From positions 3,658,001 through 3,722,000 of the forward strand of contig JAPFFF010000012.1 in assembly GCA_039105265.1 (NCBI GenBank): 64,000 bases of DNA, in the 5' to 3' direction. The notes beneath the pieces were generated by a model, which did no database searches, had not been told where the DNA came from, and worked only from the letters and a program-made list of their open reading frames with translations. How positions within the stretch are numbered: the first letter of the stretch is position 1; the number at the start of each line of letters is the position of its first letter. The position numbers and the translations under genes were made by a program. The stretch comes from Tritrichomonas musculus (taxonomy: Eukaryota > Parabasalia > Tritrichomonadida > Tritrichomonadidae). This document shows, piece by piece, positions 1 through 8,746 of this stretch.

Positions 1-233
1 GGGTCTTTTTGTGAAAAACTTTTCTTCCTCATAACAATTAGAATCTTTTTCGTCTTATCATCAATTTTAACTGAAAAGAATGGCATAACTGTTTTCAGCT
101 TTTTGGCTTCAAAAGTAAAGGCTTGCTTTTGTTCTCCTGGGAGAGTTGTAACACTAACACGAATTGTGTCATTGTCTTGAACAACATTCTTGCCAAGTTC
201 AATTGTTTGAATTTGGATGTTTAAACTTTGCAT
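1..233 (-). CDS. Partial small protein of unknown function, paralogue of the next gene
   Basis: The ATG is at 231-233 on the minus strand and the gene runs off the left edge, so only about 77 N-terminal residues are present. The product begins MQSLNIQIQTIELG and carries the blocks DTIRVSVTTLPGE, KKLKTVMPFF and KKILIVMRKKSF. The same blocks occur in the same order in the gene at 575-1216 (VVRVSITTFPEE, KKIYCTNHVF, KIVLVFRKKS), so the two are tandem paralogues on one strand. The alternation of hydrophobic and polar residues suggests a beta-sandwich, perhaps C2-like, but no catalytic or calcium-binding motif is visible. An Inr-like TCATT lies 8-15 nt upstream of the ATG. Function is unknown. Confidence 0.75.
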   Translation of the reverse strand, partial: MQSLNIQIQTIELGKNVVQDNDTIRVSVTTLPGEQKQAFTFEAKKLKTVMPFFSVKIDDKTKKILIVMRKKSFSQKD

Positions 234-240
234 CTTATTT

Positions 241-248
241 AGAAATGA
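241..248 (-). promoter_or_regulatory. Inr-like core promoter element
   Basis: On the minus strand this reads TCATTTCT. It matches the trichomonad initiator TCA[CT][AT] and lies just upstream of the ATG at 233. Short 5' UTRs of this size are known for trichomonads; the assignment is by motif and position only. Confidence 0.45.
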
Positions 249-395
249 TATGATTTTTCTCGTTTTCTTTTTTATTCATTTTCATTTATAGGATTTCAAT
301 TTTTCTTTATTTATTATTTTTATAATGAAATATAATTATTTCAATTTGATCTTTTATTTCGTTTTATTTGTTTTATTTAGATTTTTGTTTGCTTC

Positions 396-438
396 TTATT
401 TCGTAAACCATACAAATAATGAATGGTTTACGAAATAA
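396..438. repeat. Perfect 16-bp hairpin in the 234-574 intergenic gap
   Basis: The arms 396-411 and 423-438 are exact reverse complements (TTATTTCGTAAACCAT), separated by 11 nt. The hairpin sits between the stop of the gene at 575-1216 and the start of its paralogue at 1-233. A similar arm, TTCGTAAAACAA, forms another hairpin at 4698-4742. It could be a transcription end signal, a regulatory site or the remnant of a small element. The rest of the 234-574 gap is plain AT-rich sequence. Confidence 0.6.
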
Positions 439-574
439 ACTGTTTATCAAAATAAAATATAATCTTCATAAAAATTTTAAAAACAGAAATATCTTCAAAA
501 GAATAAGAAAATGTTAATTATAAAAAGGCTGTTTTTATTATATTTCATGGTATTAATATAATATATTATATAAA

Positions 575-1216
575 TTAAATTAAGTTGTAATTAATAGAGA
601 AGTTATCGTCGTTGATTTGTTCATATCCTCCATTTTTCTTTTGTTTTTTACTTATATTAATTTTATTTTCTTTGTATTGGCCGTTATTCTTTGAAAGTTT
701 GCTGTGTTTCTTTTTTTCTACTTCTTTGATTGACTGAAGGTATGGTGTCGTGAATGACAATTGAACTTCCATTTGACCAAGAACTTTTCGTTTCATTTGG
801 CTGTTATTGGTTGTTCCTTTCTTTCTTTCTTCTTCTTGAAGTTGTTTTTGAAGAGGATAATAAACATCTAAGATTTTGACATCTGTACTTGTCATTCCTG
901 TAGTGATTTCTTTGATTGGAAGATTTACAAATTTCTTCAAATGAAGTGTGGCTGAGGCGATGATTGGATTTTCGTTTAAAGCACTCTTCTTTCTGAAAAC
1001 AAGAACAATTTTGTCTGTTTGATTTGTAATGTTTAATGCAAAGACATGATTAGTGCAGTATATCTTCTTTCCTTTGACTTCAAAGTGTTGTTTGTTTTCT
1101 TCTGGAAAGGTTGTGATGCTAACACGAACAACATCTGAATCATGAATCAACTTATCTGAAAGCTTGAATGACAACAAGTGGATGTTGAGACCAATTTTGT
1201 AGTTTGATGTATTCAT
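575..1216 (-). CDS. Small conserved protein of unknown function, tandem paralogue
   Basis: This 213-residue protein starts at the ATG 1216 (MNTSNYKIG). A TTG two codons further upstream is open but is not a credible start. The N-terminal 100 residues match the partial gene at 1-233 block for block. The C-terminal part (from about residue 110) holds a hydrophilic, lysine-rich stretch with ERKKGT, EKKKHSK and SKKQKKNG. No signal peptide, membrane segment or known catalytic motif is seen. The N-terminal half looks like a beta-strand-rich, C2-like fold and the tail looks disordered and basic. I recognise the pattern as one recurring in trichomonads but know no function for it. An Inr-like TCATTTTT lies 11-18 nt upstream. 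Confidence 0.7.
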   Translation of the reverse strand: MNTSNYKIGLNIHLLSFKLSDKLIHDSDVVRVSITTFPEENKQHFEVKGKKIYCTNHVFALNITNQTDKIVLVFRKKSALNENPIIASATLHLKKFVNLPIKEITTGMTSTDVKILDVYYPLQKQLQEEERKKGTTNNSQMKRKVLGQMEVQLSFTTPYLQSIKEVEKKKHSKLSKNNGQYKENKINISKKQKKNGGYEQINDDNFSINYNLI

Positions 1217-1226
1217 TTGCAAATTA

Positions 1227-1234
1227 AAAAATGA
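1227..1234 (-). promoter_or_regulatory. Inr-like core promoter element
   Basis: TCATTTTT on the minus strand fits the trichomonad initiator and lies about 11 nt upstream of the ATG at 1216. It supports that ATG as the start. Confidence 0.45.
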
Positions 1235-1606
1235 TGTTCAAGTTTTCTTTTTATTTCTCACTTTATTTCTCTCTCAATTATTTTTATTCTTTTCAATCAT
1301 TTTCTATGTATTTTCAATCATTTATTTGTTTTATTTTTTATCATAACTTTTTCTTTTATTTCTATTTAATTTTATTTACATTTTTCAATGCTTATTTGAT
1401 CATAAATAATATATTTATATCTTTATAATAACAAAATAAAACAAATAATAAAACAAAAATATAAGCAATAATATTATAATTAAATATTATTATAATAAAT
1501 ACAAAATGAAAATATCAATATTTAAGATGAAAAATTTAAACGTTTACTTTTTTTGCGATATGAAAAAATAAACGTATCAAGAAAAAAGAATTTTGAAAAT
1601 TTTCTG
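1235..1606. other. AT-rich divergent intergenic region
   Basis: This region lies between divergently transcribed genes and must hold the promoter of the Sel1 gene. It consists of A/T runs with no ORF of credible composition; a 65-codon plus-strand frame from 1231 is almost entirely Phe/Tyr/Ser and reads as translated AT-rich DNA. No element could be defined. Confidence 0.5.
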
Positions 1607-2920
1607 ATGTCTACACCAGAAAAAGGAGGAAATCAACAAAATTCAGCGCCATTAAATTTCGCCGAAGTCAAAAAGAAAGCCGAATCAGGAGACATTGAAG
1701 CAATGTTTCAATATGGATCCATGCTTCACGATGGAGAAGGATGCAAACCCAACAAAAAAGAAGCTGCTCGATATTATCAATTAGCCGCTGACAAAGGACA
1801 TATCCGAGCCATGGAAAATTACGGAGTTGCTCTAATTCGTGGTGATGGAGTTGAAGCCAATGAGAAAGAAGCGGCCAAATACTTAAAAATGGCAGCTGAC
1901 AAAGGAGAAAGTTCAGCCATGTTTTTATATGGATTAATGGTTCATGATGGCAAAGGTGTTGAAATCAATCTACAAGAAGCCGCTCATTATTTTCAATTAG
2001 CTGCCGATCAAGGACATGTACGAGCACAGGCCAATTATGGTCAAATGTTACTACAAGGTGAAGGTATTGAAGTTAACAAGAAAGAAGCGGCCAAATATTT
2101 GAAATCTGCAGCAGATGAAGGACATCTTGGAGCACTTGTAAATTACAGTCAAATGCTCGAGAAAGGAGACGGAATCGAAGCCAACAAAAAAGAAGCTGCT
2201 CGTTATTTAAAGATTGCATCAGACAAGGGACATTCAGGAGCGATGTTCACATACGGATTGATGCTTCATGATGGCGATGGAATTGAAAGGAACAGGCCTG
2301 AATCGTTGAAGTATCTTCAGATGTCGGCAAACAAAGGAAACGTTCGTGCAATGTTCTACACCGCAATGATGTATCGAAACGGCGACGGAACAAACCTTGA
2401 CAAAAAGGCAGCTGCAAAGTATTTCAAAATGGCTGCCGATAGAGGCCTGCCTGATGGAATGACCAACTACGCGGTCCTAATGCGTGATGGCCCTAATCCC
2501 GACAAGAAGGAAGCTGCCCGCTACATGAAAATGGCGGCCGACAAAGGCGACACTCATGCGATGTTAGGCTACTCAATCATTCTGCGTGACGGCGATGGCG
2601 TGCAGGCGGACGTAAAGCAGTCGACACACTATCTTCATTTGGCAGCAGATAAGGGAGACATCAGCGCAACTTACTTGTACGGACTCCTTCTTTATCAGGG
2701 AGAAGGAGTCGATATGGACAGGAAGGAGGCAGCTCGTTATTTGAAAATAGCTGCCGATAATGGAAACTCAAACGCAATGTACATGTACGCTTTGATCTTG
2801 CGTGACGGAGAGGAAGGAATAGAGCCAAACAAGCTGGAAGCGATAAAGTACTTGAAGAACGCAGCTAGCCTCGGTAACACTGACGCTATAAATGAACTGG
2901 CAAATATGGCAAGCCAGTGA
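1607..2920 (+). CDS. Sel1-like repeat (TPR-type) protein
   Basis: This 437-residue protein starts at the ATG 1607 (MSTPEKGGNQQ). The frame stays open upstream, but only from a TTG. From about residue 30 it consists of eleven 36-residue Sel1-like repeats, with a final partial one, following the pattern AM..YG..L.DG.G...N..EAA.Y...AADKG. Such solenoids act as protein-interaction scaffolds; in trichomonads they are often found alone or fused to kinases. No kinase domain, signal peptide or membrane segment is present, so it is probably a cytosolic adaptor. Codon usage changes along the gene: the 5' half prefers A/T-ending codons, while from about 2280 onward G/C-ending codons become common (GCGGTC, CGTGAC, GGCGTGCAGGCG). 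Partner and pathway cannot be read from the sequence. Confidence 0.9.
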   Translation: MSTPEKGGNQQNSAPLNFAEVKKKAESGDIEAMFQYGSMLHDGEGCKPNKKEAARYYQLAADKGHIRAMENYGVALIRGDGVEANEKEAAKYLKMAADKGESSAMFLYGLMVHDGKGVEINLQEAAHYFQLAADQGHVRAQANYGQMLLQGEGIEVNKKEAAKYLKSAADEGHLGALVNYSQMLEKGDGIEANKKEAARYLKIASDKGHSGAMFTYGLMLHDGDGIERNRPESLKYLQMSANKGNVRAMFYTAMMYRNGDGTNLDKKAAAKYFKMAADRGLPDGMTNYAVLMRDGPNPDKKEAARYMKMAADKGDTHAMLGYSIILRDGDGVQADVKQSTHYLHLAADKGDISATYLYGLLLYQGEGVDMDRKEAARYLKIAADNGNSNAMYMYALILRDGEEGIEPNKLEAIKYLKNAASLGNTDAINELANMASQ

Positions 2921-3000
2921 AGTGAAGTCATTGATGAAAAAAAAAATAATAGTACTTTTTCATGTTTAATGATTTTCATAAACTATTTTTCCTTTTGCTT

Positions 3001-3038
<38 letters not shown>

Positions 3039-3626
3039 TTTCTATGAATGCATTCAAAAAATTGAGAAGGTATTGAAAAATTGGATTTGGGTTTTTTATG
3101 ATTAGATTTGCCTGTATTCTTATTTGGAAACTGATAATCATAAATAGCATATTTTAGTCTGCTAGATAATTAATGAATTAACGATTTATTGATTTGAAAA
3201 TTAAAATATTGATAATGGGCAAATGAAATCATAGCATTGATATTCATTTATTTATAACCCAGGAATAATTTCAACAAAGCATTTATTATATTCTTGAATT
3301 TGATTTAAAATGATCCACAAAACTTTTAGCATTGATCATTTACTTAAAAAGTTGGATTGGGAAACCGAGATTTTGGATCCAGTTTATTTCAAAAAACTTA
3401 AAAAGATTACTATGAATTTTTTTCATTTTTTAAATGTTAACATGGCAATTAATAAAAAATTTTTGTTCAGATATTTGAATGATCTGAGTGATGTGAGAAT
3501 TTCTTGATTGGTTAAGATTTTTAAATTGATTGGTAAGTTATCGTGTGAAATATTAATCTGATCATGGGAACTCAGGAACTTATAAGGTTTTAATGATGTA
3601 AAATATCAAAGGAAAAATGAAAAGAA
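2921..3626. other. Intergenic region with poly(T) tract and a doubtful small ORF
   Basis: A run of 32 T occupies 3006-3037. A 65-codon ATG frame at 3310-3507 (MIHKTFSIDHLL) has ordinary amino acid composition but no recognisable motif and no relative in the window; it may be chance or a small gene. Nothing else stands out. Confidence 0.4.
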
Positions 3627-4113
3627 TTAGAGTTTCTGAAAAAAAAATAATTTTTTATTTAAAGTTTTTTGGTATGCCAATTTAGGTGTTCCATCAAAAG
3701 TGTAAATGATGCCACAACGAATAAACCCATTTTTTTCTAAAACATGTTGCATCAAATGATTATCTTCATGAGTGTCAACACGAATATTTGGGTATTGCTG
3801 AAAACACCAATTAAAGTAATCTGTAGCAATTCCTTTTTGCTTCCCTGAAGTTGCCAATCTATGTATGACATAATAATGATCATCATTTAGCCAAGCTCCA
3901 TTGTCAATTAGTTTATAAGTGGGATCTTCACCAGATATAAAGCTGAATGCTGCAAGTATTTCTTTATTTATATTTTCACAAACATACAAATGCTTCTCTT
4001 TTATTACATCTAAAAGCAAATCAGTTGCCATTGTCTCTCATTATTTGGCGAGCATAATTGTAAATAACTTTTAAAATGTTTAGATCATCAATCGTTGCCA
4101 ATCTGAAAGTCAT
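3627..4113 (-). pseudogene. GNAT-family N-acetyltransferase, frameshifted
   Basis: Two overlapping minus-strand frames together make one GNAT-like protein. The first starts at the ATG 4113 (MTFRLATIDDLNIL) and ends with MRDNGN followed by TGA at 4021-4023. The second (4031-3627) reads TDLLLDVIKEKHLYVCE, then AAFSFISGEDPTY, GAWLNDDHYYVIHRLA, SGKQKGIATDYFNWC, RVDTHEDNHLMQHVLEKNGF and a C-terminal beta-strand region. This order, including the QKGIA acetyl-CoA loop and the DTHEDN block, is typical of a compact acetyltransferase of about 165 residues. The junction lacks the tryptophan-containing segment I would expect after RDNGN, so a short deletion with frame change is the simplest reading. The gene therefore looks recently inactivated. 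An assembly error is possible but would have to be a deletion. Confidence 0.75.
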
Positions 4114-5356
4114 CTTTTGATAATACTCGTTGCTAATCAAAATTTCATATAAAATTTTTATTGTACGGTTCAATTCAATTTTTATCTTTTGTATTGAATT
4201 TTTTTCAATGAATAAATTCAAAAAATTGAAAAGATTAATTAAAAAAATTGGTATTTAAATGTGCTCTCAAATGACTATTGAATAAATTGAATACTATGAA
4301 CGGAGAAAAGTGTACAAGTACTCAATTATCGCCGTTTAAACTTCTACTCCAAAACAGTATAAAAGAAATAAAATGTTTCAATAAGTATTTTGGCTCATAG
4401 AAACTCTAATCTCAAATTGAGTCAGTTAAAAAAATAGAAGAAGGAATTGTTACAGCTGTAAAGAATCGAGCGATTGCACAATACTTTTGTTGTATACAAC
4501 AAATGCTTGCATTGGATTAAATTAAATATAGTATTGACTATTAGTTTACATTTTATGCACTACAAAATGTATTTATGCAAACCAAACCATAACTACACCA
4601 TTTATATATAAATTTTTAAGTAATCACTAAACAAATTGCATATAAATTTGATTATGAAATCACGGTTGTATTCAATCTTTTGCGAATACACTCTTATTTC
4701 GTAAAACAAGTAATCAATAATTTTTAATCATTGTTTTACGAATTGTCATTATCATATTTAGGATTTCTCTATCAATGCTTTTCTGTATTTCTTCTTAATT
4801 TTCTCATCCATGAACTTTGGCGATATAAATTTTTTTGTTTCTTTTTTCTTTTGCCAGATATTATACTATAATTGCTTTTATAAATTAATTTTTCTTTTTC
4901 ATAATCCTTTATATTTATTTGGTAAATATTTTCTGTGTTTTGGCTTGTTTAATAGAGTTATATTTTTGTATAAACCATTGAAAAAAATGTTCATTATCAA
5001 TTAGTTTAAGTTTAATATTATTACATTCTTGAAAATACATCATCATATTGTCAAAATAAAAATAAATTTATTGAATAAAATTTGAAATGAATCCATCAAC
5101 GAAAATTTAATTTTTTGGATAAGATTGAAGATTTCAAATGATGGAAATTTTATTTCTCGGTATGTATAATGGTATAATACTGAGTATATTTCATCTTTCT
5201 AACAATATCAACGAATAAATTAACTACTTGTATTTTATTTCGTGTAGATTATTGACAAACAAACATTCAATACAATATTTCATTGAATACTTTATTGTTG
5301 GAAATTGAATTGGCCGATTATTTTTTCAATTTATTTTTTTTTTTAGATTTTTTAAA
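4114..5356. other. Long AT-rich intergenic region
   Basis: No credible gene is present; the 64-codon frame at 4810-5004 is Phe/Tyr-rich translated AT DNA. It contains a 16-bp perfect palindrome TTGTTGTATACAACAA near 4488 and the hairpin at 4698-4742. It should hold the promoter of the MyTH4-RhoGAP gene, but no clear Inr could be chosen. Confidence 0.45.
4698..4742. repeat. Perfect 12-bp hairpin, related to 396-438
   Basis: The arms TTCGTAAAACAA (4698-4709) and its reverse complement (4731-4742) flank 21 nt. The core TTTCGTAAA(A)C is shared with the hairpin at 396-438. Confidence 0.5.
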
Positions 5357-7255
5357 ATGAGTGACACAGAAGAAAACATAGAATCAGCTTCAGCTAATAA
5401 TGAAGAAAGCAAAAATTCTGATGATCCGATTCCTTTACCACCACCAATACCATTATCTCGTAAAAGAAAAAGTACTAGATCAGGAAATCGTGCTCATATA
5501 CCAAAAATTGACTCGGGAGTATTATTTCAATCAAATAATTTATTAAACACTAATCCATCTCTCGATAGAACTGCTTCTTCTCAAATTCCATTATTTACAT
5601 TTACTAATGATAGCAATTTTAATCGTACCAATGGTTCAATAGAGCAATTTCATACAAAACAACTAGCAGCAAAACAGCCAGAATATCCTCCAGCCATAAA
5701 AGTCAGTTCATATTTTAATGATCTTTTCCGCCGAGAGATCAAGGCTCCACATTTCAAGACCAAAGATGAATTGTTTAATTTTGTTGAACCTTATTCTATT
5801 GAAAACTACGCATCCAAGTATTTTCGTAAGCCAGGATTTCTGTTTTTCAGCACCCAAAATATCCAAGAGCTCACCACTTTTTCTGATAAACCGTTGTCAA
5901 AACCGTTGCTTGAAAAAATACCGGTTACTAAGAAAGCCATTGTTGAGAAGCTATCAACCTTTATTTTGAATTATACCGACGTTATAAAAGATCCAAAACA
6001 AGATGAATATTACAAACGTCGAGGCGAAGACAAAAGAGACAATTTGACGCTTTCAATTGTTCGTATTTTGCATGAAGATGGAAGTCTTGTAGATGAATTC
6101 ATTATGCAGCTGATAAAGTCAATGAGGAATTCACCAACACCTGAAACACTTCATCTTTCATGGAAACTTTTTCTCATCATTATCACGATGTTTTATGTTG
6201 ATGATCCAGATGTTTCGAATGTCGTTCGTTGGTTCTTCGTTCACAGGATATTTGAAGAAGATCTAGAAGGCAAATATGCACGTTTTGGTTTCATTAAATT
6301 TTATGAAAGAATCGTTCATGGTCGAAATTTCGACGTCGGAATGCAGAAGAACGATATCCTCAGAATTCCACTCGGTGTTCAATTTGGAAGGAAGATGTTC
6401 AAGTGTTCTTTGTATCAGCAGATGTGGAATCAAAAGAGGAGATTCCCTAAGTTGCCAATTCCACTGACTGTTTATCTTGTTGTTAAGGCTCTTATCAAAA
6501 ATGGAGTCATGGTGACGCCAAAACCTTTTCCTGATTTTGGCATGAAAACAACGAGTAGTTCCAATTCAAAAAGTTCAAATTTAAGTAATGAAAACAATGA
6601 GAAAAACACTGCCGAAAGCAACAACAGTAAATTCTTTGTGAATGAAGAATTCAATGATATTGAAATGAACAACCAAAAAGAAGAAGAAGAAAGTAAAGAA
6701 AAAATAATCAAGAGCAACGACGATGACAATGAAAACATTTCAAAATGGAAAAATGAAAATTGCTTTAGAAAGGCAAACTTGAAATTGGTGAAACAATGGG
6801 CTGCTAAATTGAATGGTAACTTCGATATTATAAATGACGGTGAAGTGTGTAATTTAATGGGACTTCTTTTCACTTGGATGTTGAACCTCCTTGATCCAAT
6901 CATTCCAAAGAAAATGGCAGATTTCTTTATTGACACTTTTGGTGGCGATTCTGATGAAAAATGTGGAAAATTCGTTAATAATCTTCCTCTCCTTCATTTG
7001 AACACATTAAAGTACTTGATCGGCTTCTTCCGTGAAATTGCACAGAATGAGAAATTCACGCTTGAAACACACCAAACAATCGCTGACAATCTCGGCCAGT
7101 ATTTTGTTAGAACTTCGTTTGCTACAATTGATCCTTTCACAAGACAAAAAATGGCTCTGGTTTCTCCACGCTTCTTGCTTTACTGTCTCAATAATCTTGA
7201 TGTTAGAGATGTTTACCCTTTGAATCCTGCTTGTGAAGTTCAAAAAGAAATTTGA
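5357..7255 (+). CDS. MyTH4-RhoGAP domain protein
   Basis: This 632-residue protein starts at the ATG 5357. Residues 1-115 are low-complexity (PLPPPIPLSRKRK). Residues about 190-325 look like a MyTH4 domain: DEFIMQLIKSM, then PETLHLSWKLFLIIITMF and GKYARFGFIKFYER. Residues about 337-620 fit a RhoGAP domain: IPLGVQF, LPIPLTVYLVVKALIKNG, then ENCFRKANLKLVKQWAAKLN, EVCNLMGLLFTWMLNLLDPI and PLLHLNTLKYLIGFFREIA. R471 in CFRKAN occupies the place of the GAP arginine finger (EGxFR). A polar insert of about 75 residues (393-467) sits directly before it. MyTH4-RhoGAP is the arrangement of ARHGAP39/Vilse-type proteins, which stimulate GTP hydrolysis by Rac/Rho GTPases and bind the cytoskeleton. That role here is inferred. 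No WW domain is seen. Confidence 0.75.
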   Translation: MSDTEENIESASANNEESKNSDDPIPLPPPIPLSRKRKSTRSGNRAHIPKIDSGVLFQSNNLLNTNPSLDRTASSQIPLFTFTNDSNFNRTNGSIEQFHTKQLAAKQPEYPPAIKVSSYFNDLFRREIKAPHFKTKDELFNFVEPYSIENYASKYFRKPGFLFFSTQNIQELTTFSDKPLSKPLLEKIPVTKKAIVEKLSTFILNYTDVIKDPKQDEYYKRRGEDKRDNLTLSIVRILHEDGSLVDEFIMQLIKSMRNSPTPETLHLSWKLFLIIITMFYVDDPDVSNVVRWFFVHRIFEEDLEGKYARFGFIKFYERIVHGRNFDVGMQKNDILRIPLGVQFGRKMFKCSLYQQMWNQKRRFPKLPIPLTVYLVVKALIKNGVMVTPKPFPDFGMKTTSSSNSKSSNLSNENNEKNTAESNNSKFFVNEEFNDIEMNNQKEEEESKEKIIKSNDDDNENISKWKNENCFRKANLKLVKQWAAKLNGNFDIINDGEVCNLMGLLFTWMLNLLDPIIPKKMADFFIDTFGGDSDEKCGKFVNNLPLLHLNTLKYLIGFFREIAQNEKFTLETHQTIADNLGQYFVRTSFATIDPFTRQKMALVSPRFLLYCLNNLDVRDVYPLNPACEVQKEI

Positions 7256-7692
7256 ATGAATTTTTAAACTTTTTTTTTTCATGAGCAAAAAAAATTTATG
7301 AAATGTTTTTCATCTTTTTGAAAAGATAAAAATATTATTAAATATTCGATTTTATTTTTATTCTTATTTTATGTGCTTTTGTAAGATTCAACCACAGATG
7401 ATATATTATTGAATTTAGTATAATATTATACATCTATTTTTTCATCAACTATTAATAAATATTTTGGAAATATTTGTTAAATTTGTTATATTAACTGAGC
7501 AAGAACAATTGTTAATGATCTGAATCATTTAATACTTATTGTGAATATGATTATTATATCTAAAATTTTTCATTAAAAGAAAAGATAAAGAATTAATTGA
7601 TATTTTTTGATTTAATAATATTAAAATACTTTTTTTTCATTGATATTTTCTTGTTATAAAAAAGTTCAAATTTTTGAATATGTTTGTTTGAA
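7256..7692. other. AT-rich intergenic region
   Basis: This separates the RhoGAP and PCNA genes, both on the plus strand. The PCNA frame is open upstream only from a TTG at 7640. No other structure is visible apart from the Inr at its right end. Confidence 0.45.
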
Positions 7693-7697
7693 TCATA
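7693..7697 (+). promoter_or_regulatory. Inr-like element of the PCNA gene
   Basis: TCATA with its A at 7695 is only 5 nt before the ATG at 7700. This tight spacing fits trichomonad Inr-driven transcription and decides the start in favour of 7700 over the upstream TTG. Confidence 0.5.
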
Positions 7698-7699
7698 AA

Positions 7700-8464
7700 A
7701 TGAAAGTAAAAGTGGGAAACATTTCATTTTTGAAAAAAATAATAGATACTATTAGTAAAATTTCAGCCAATGTTAATATTGAGTGTGATGAAAATGGTTT
7801 ATCTTTGCAAACGATGGATGATACTCATGTATCTCTGATTTCACTATTTTTAAGTAAAAATTTCTTTGATTTATTTGAATGTACTGATAAGAAAACTTTA
7901 GGAATTGATATTTTGCAATTTCAAAAAATATTGAAATGTGGGATTGATTATGATTCTTTAACACTCAAAACGGATGATCAGATGACAACACTTACTTTTC
8001 AATTTGAAAGTTCTGATCAATATTTTATGTTCAAAATGAATTTAATTAATTATGTAGGTGAAAAATTAACAATTCCAGAAGTTGAACCAAATGCGACGAT
8101 TAAAATGCCCTCAAAAAAAATTCAAAAAATTTTCAATGACCTGCATGAATTAGGTGATTATATTAATATATCTGTAAATAAAGATGTTGCCACTTTTTCA
8201 ATCATCACCAGTGGTGGAAGTGGCTTCGTCAGACTCGATTCTTCTTCATATGAAGTTAAATCAAATTGTGCCACCCTAGTCGAACTTGATGTTGGTCTGC
8301 TTTATTTAAATCTTATTGATAATGTTTCAGATATTTCAGAAAAAGTTGTAATTAAATTGACTAAAGATCTTCCACTTCTTCTAGATTATGAATTAGATAA
8401 CAATTTTGGTTACATTAGGTATTACATTGCGCCAAGAGTTTCTGATGAAGAAGAAGAAGAATAA
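7700..8464 (+). CDS. PCNA: Proliferating cell nuclear antigen (DNA sliding clamp)
   Basis: The product has 254 residues, close to the usual 260 of eukaryotic PCNA, and starts MKVKVGNISFLKKIIDTI. Family landmarks are in order: NIECDENGLSLQTMDDTHVS near residues 28-47 (the D..G...QAMD..HV block), the second beta/alpha repeat from about residue 120, a FVRLDSSSY block around residue 180, and LPLLLDYEL...GYIRYYIAPR at the C-terminus. PCNA forms a homotrimeric ring around DNA in the nucleus and tethers replicative polymerases, the flap endonuclease and DNA ligase through PIP-box contacts. The tail ends in an acidic EEEEE run. The gene is A/T-biased in codon use along its whole length and stands alone. 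Confidence 0.95.
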   Translation: MKVKVGNISFLKKIIDTISKISANVNIECDENGLSLQTMDDTHVSLISLFLSKNFFDLFECTDKKTLGIDILQFQKILKCGIDYDSLTLKTDDQMTTLTFQFESSDQYFMFKMNLINYVGEKLTIPEVEPNATIKMPSKKIQKIFNDLHELGDYINISVNKDVATFSIITSGGSGFVRLDSSSYEVKSNCATLVELDVGLLYLNLIDNVSDISEKVVIKLTKDLPLLLDYELDNNFGYIRYYIAPRVSDEEEEE

Positions 8465-8746
8465 AATCAGTAAAAAAAATAAAAGCTATTTTGTTGAGTT
8501 TTGTATTTAATTTGATTTTAGATTCATCTTATAAAAATATTTTTGCTTTTCTTTTAGAATTGTTGCTTTTGGTTGATTAAGAATTAATTTCTTTTTTTAT
8601 ATTATTCATGTATAAATAGTTGAAATTGATATTAATTTCGTGTGAAATTCTTGGCATGAATTGTTGAAAAGGTTGCGGCTTTTTGAATAGTTTATTTCAA
8701 TTTTGGTATAAAAATTTTGATTAAAATTTGTGCCACAAAATTTTAG

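Noticed and set aside
1231-1428. 65-codon Phe/Tyr-rich frame
   Set aside because: It is translated AT-rich promoter DNA in a divergent intergenic region.
5718-6936. Additional plus and minus frames inside the RhoGAP gene
   Set aside because: They are shadow frames; composition and lack of motifs contrast with the well-matching main frame.
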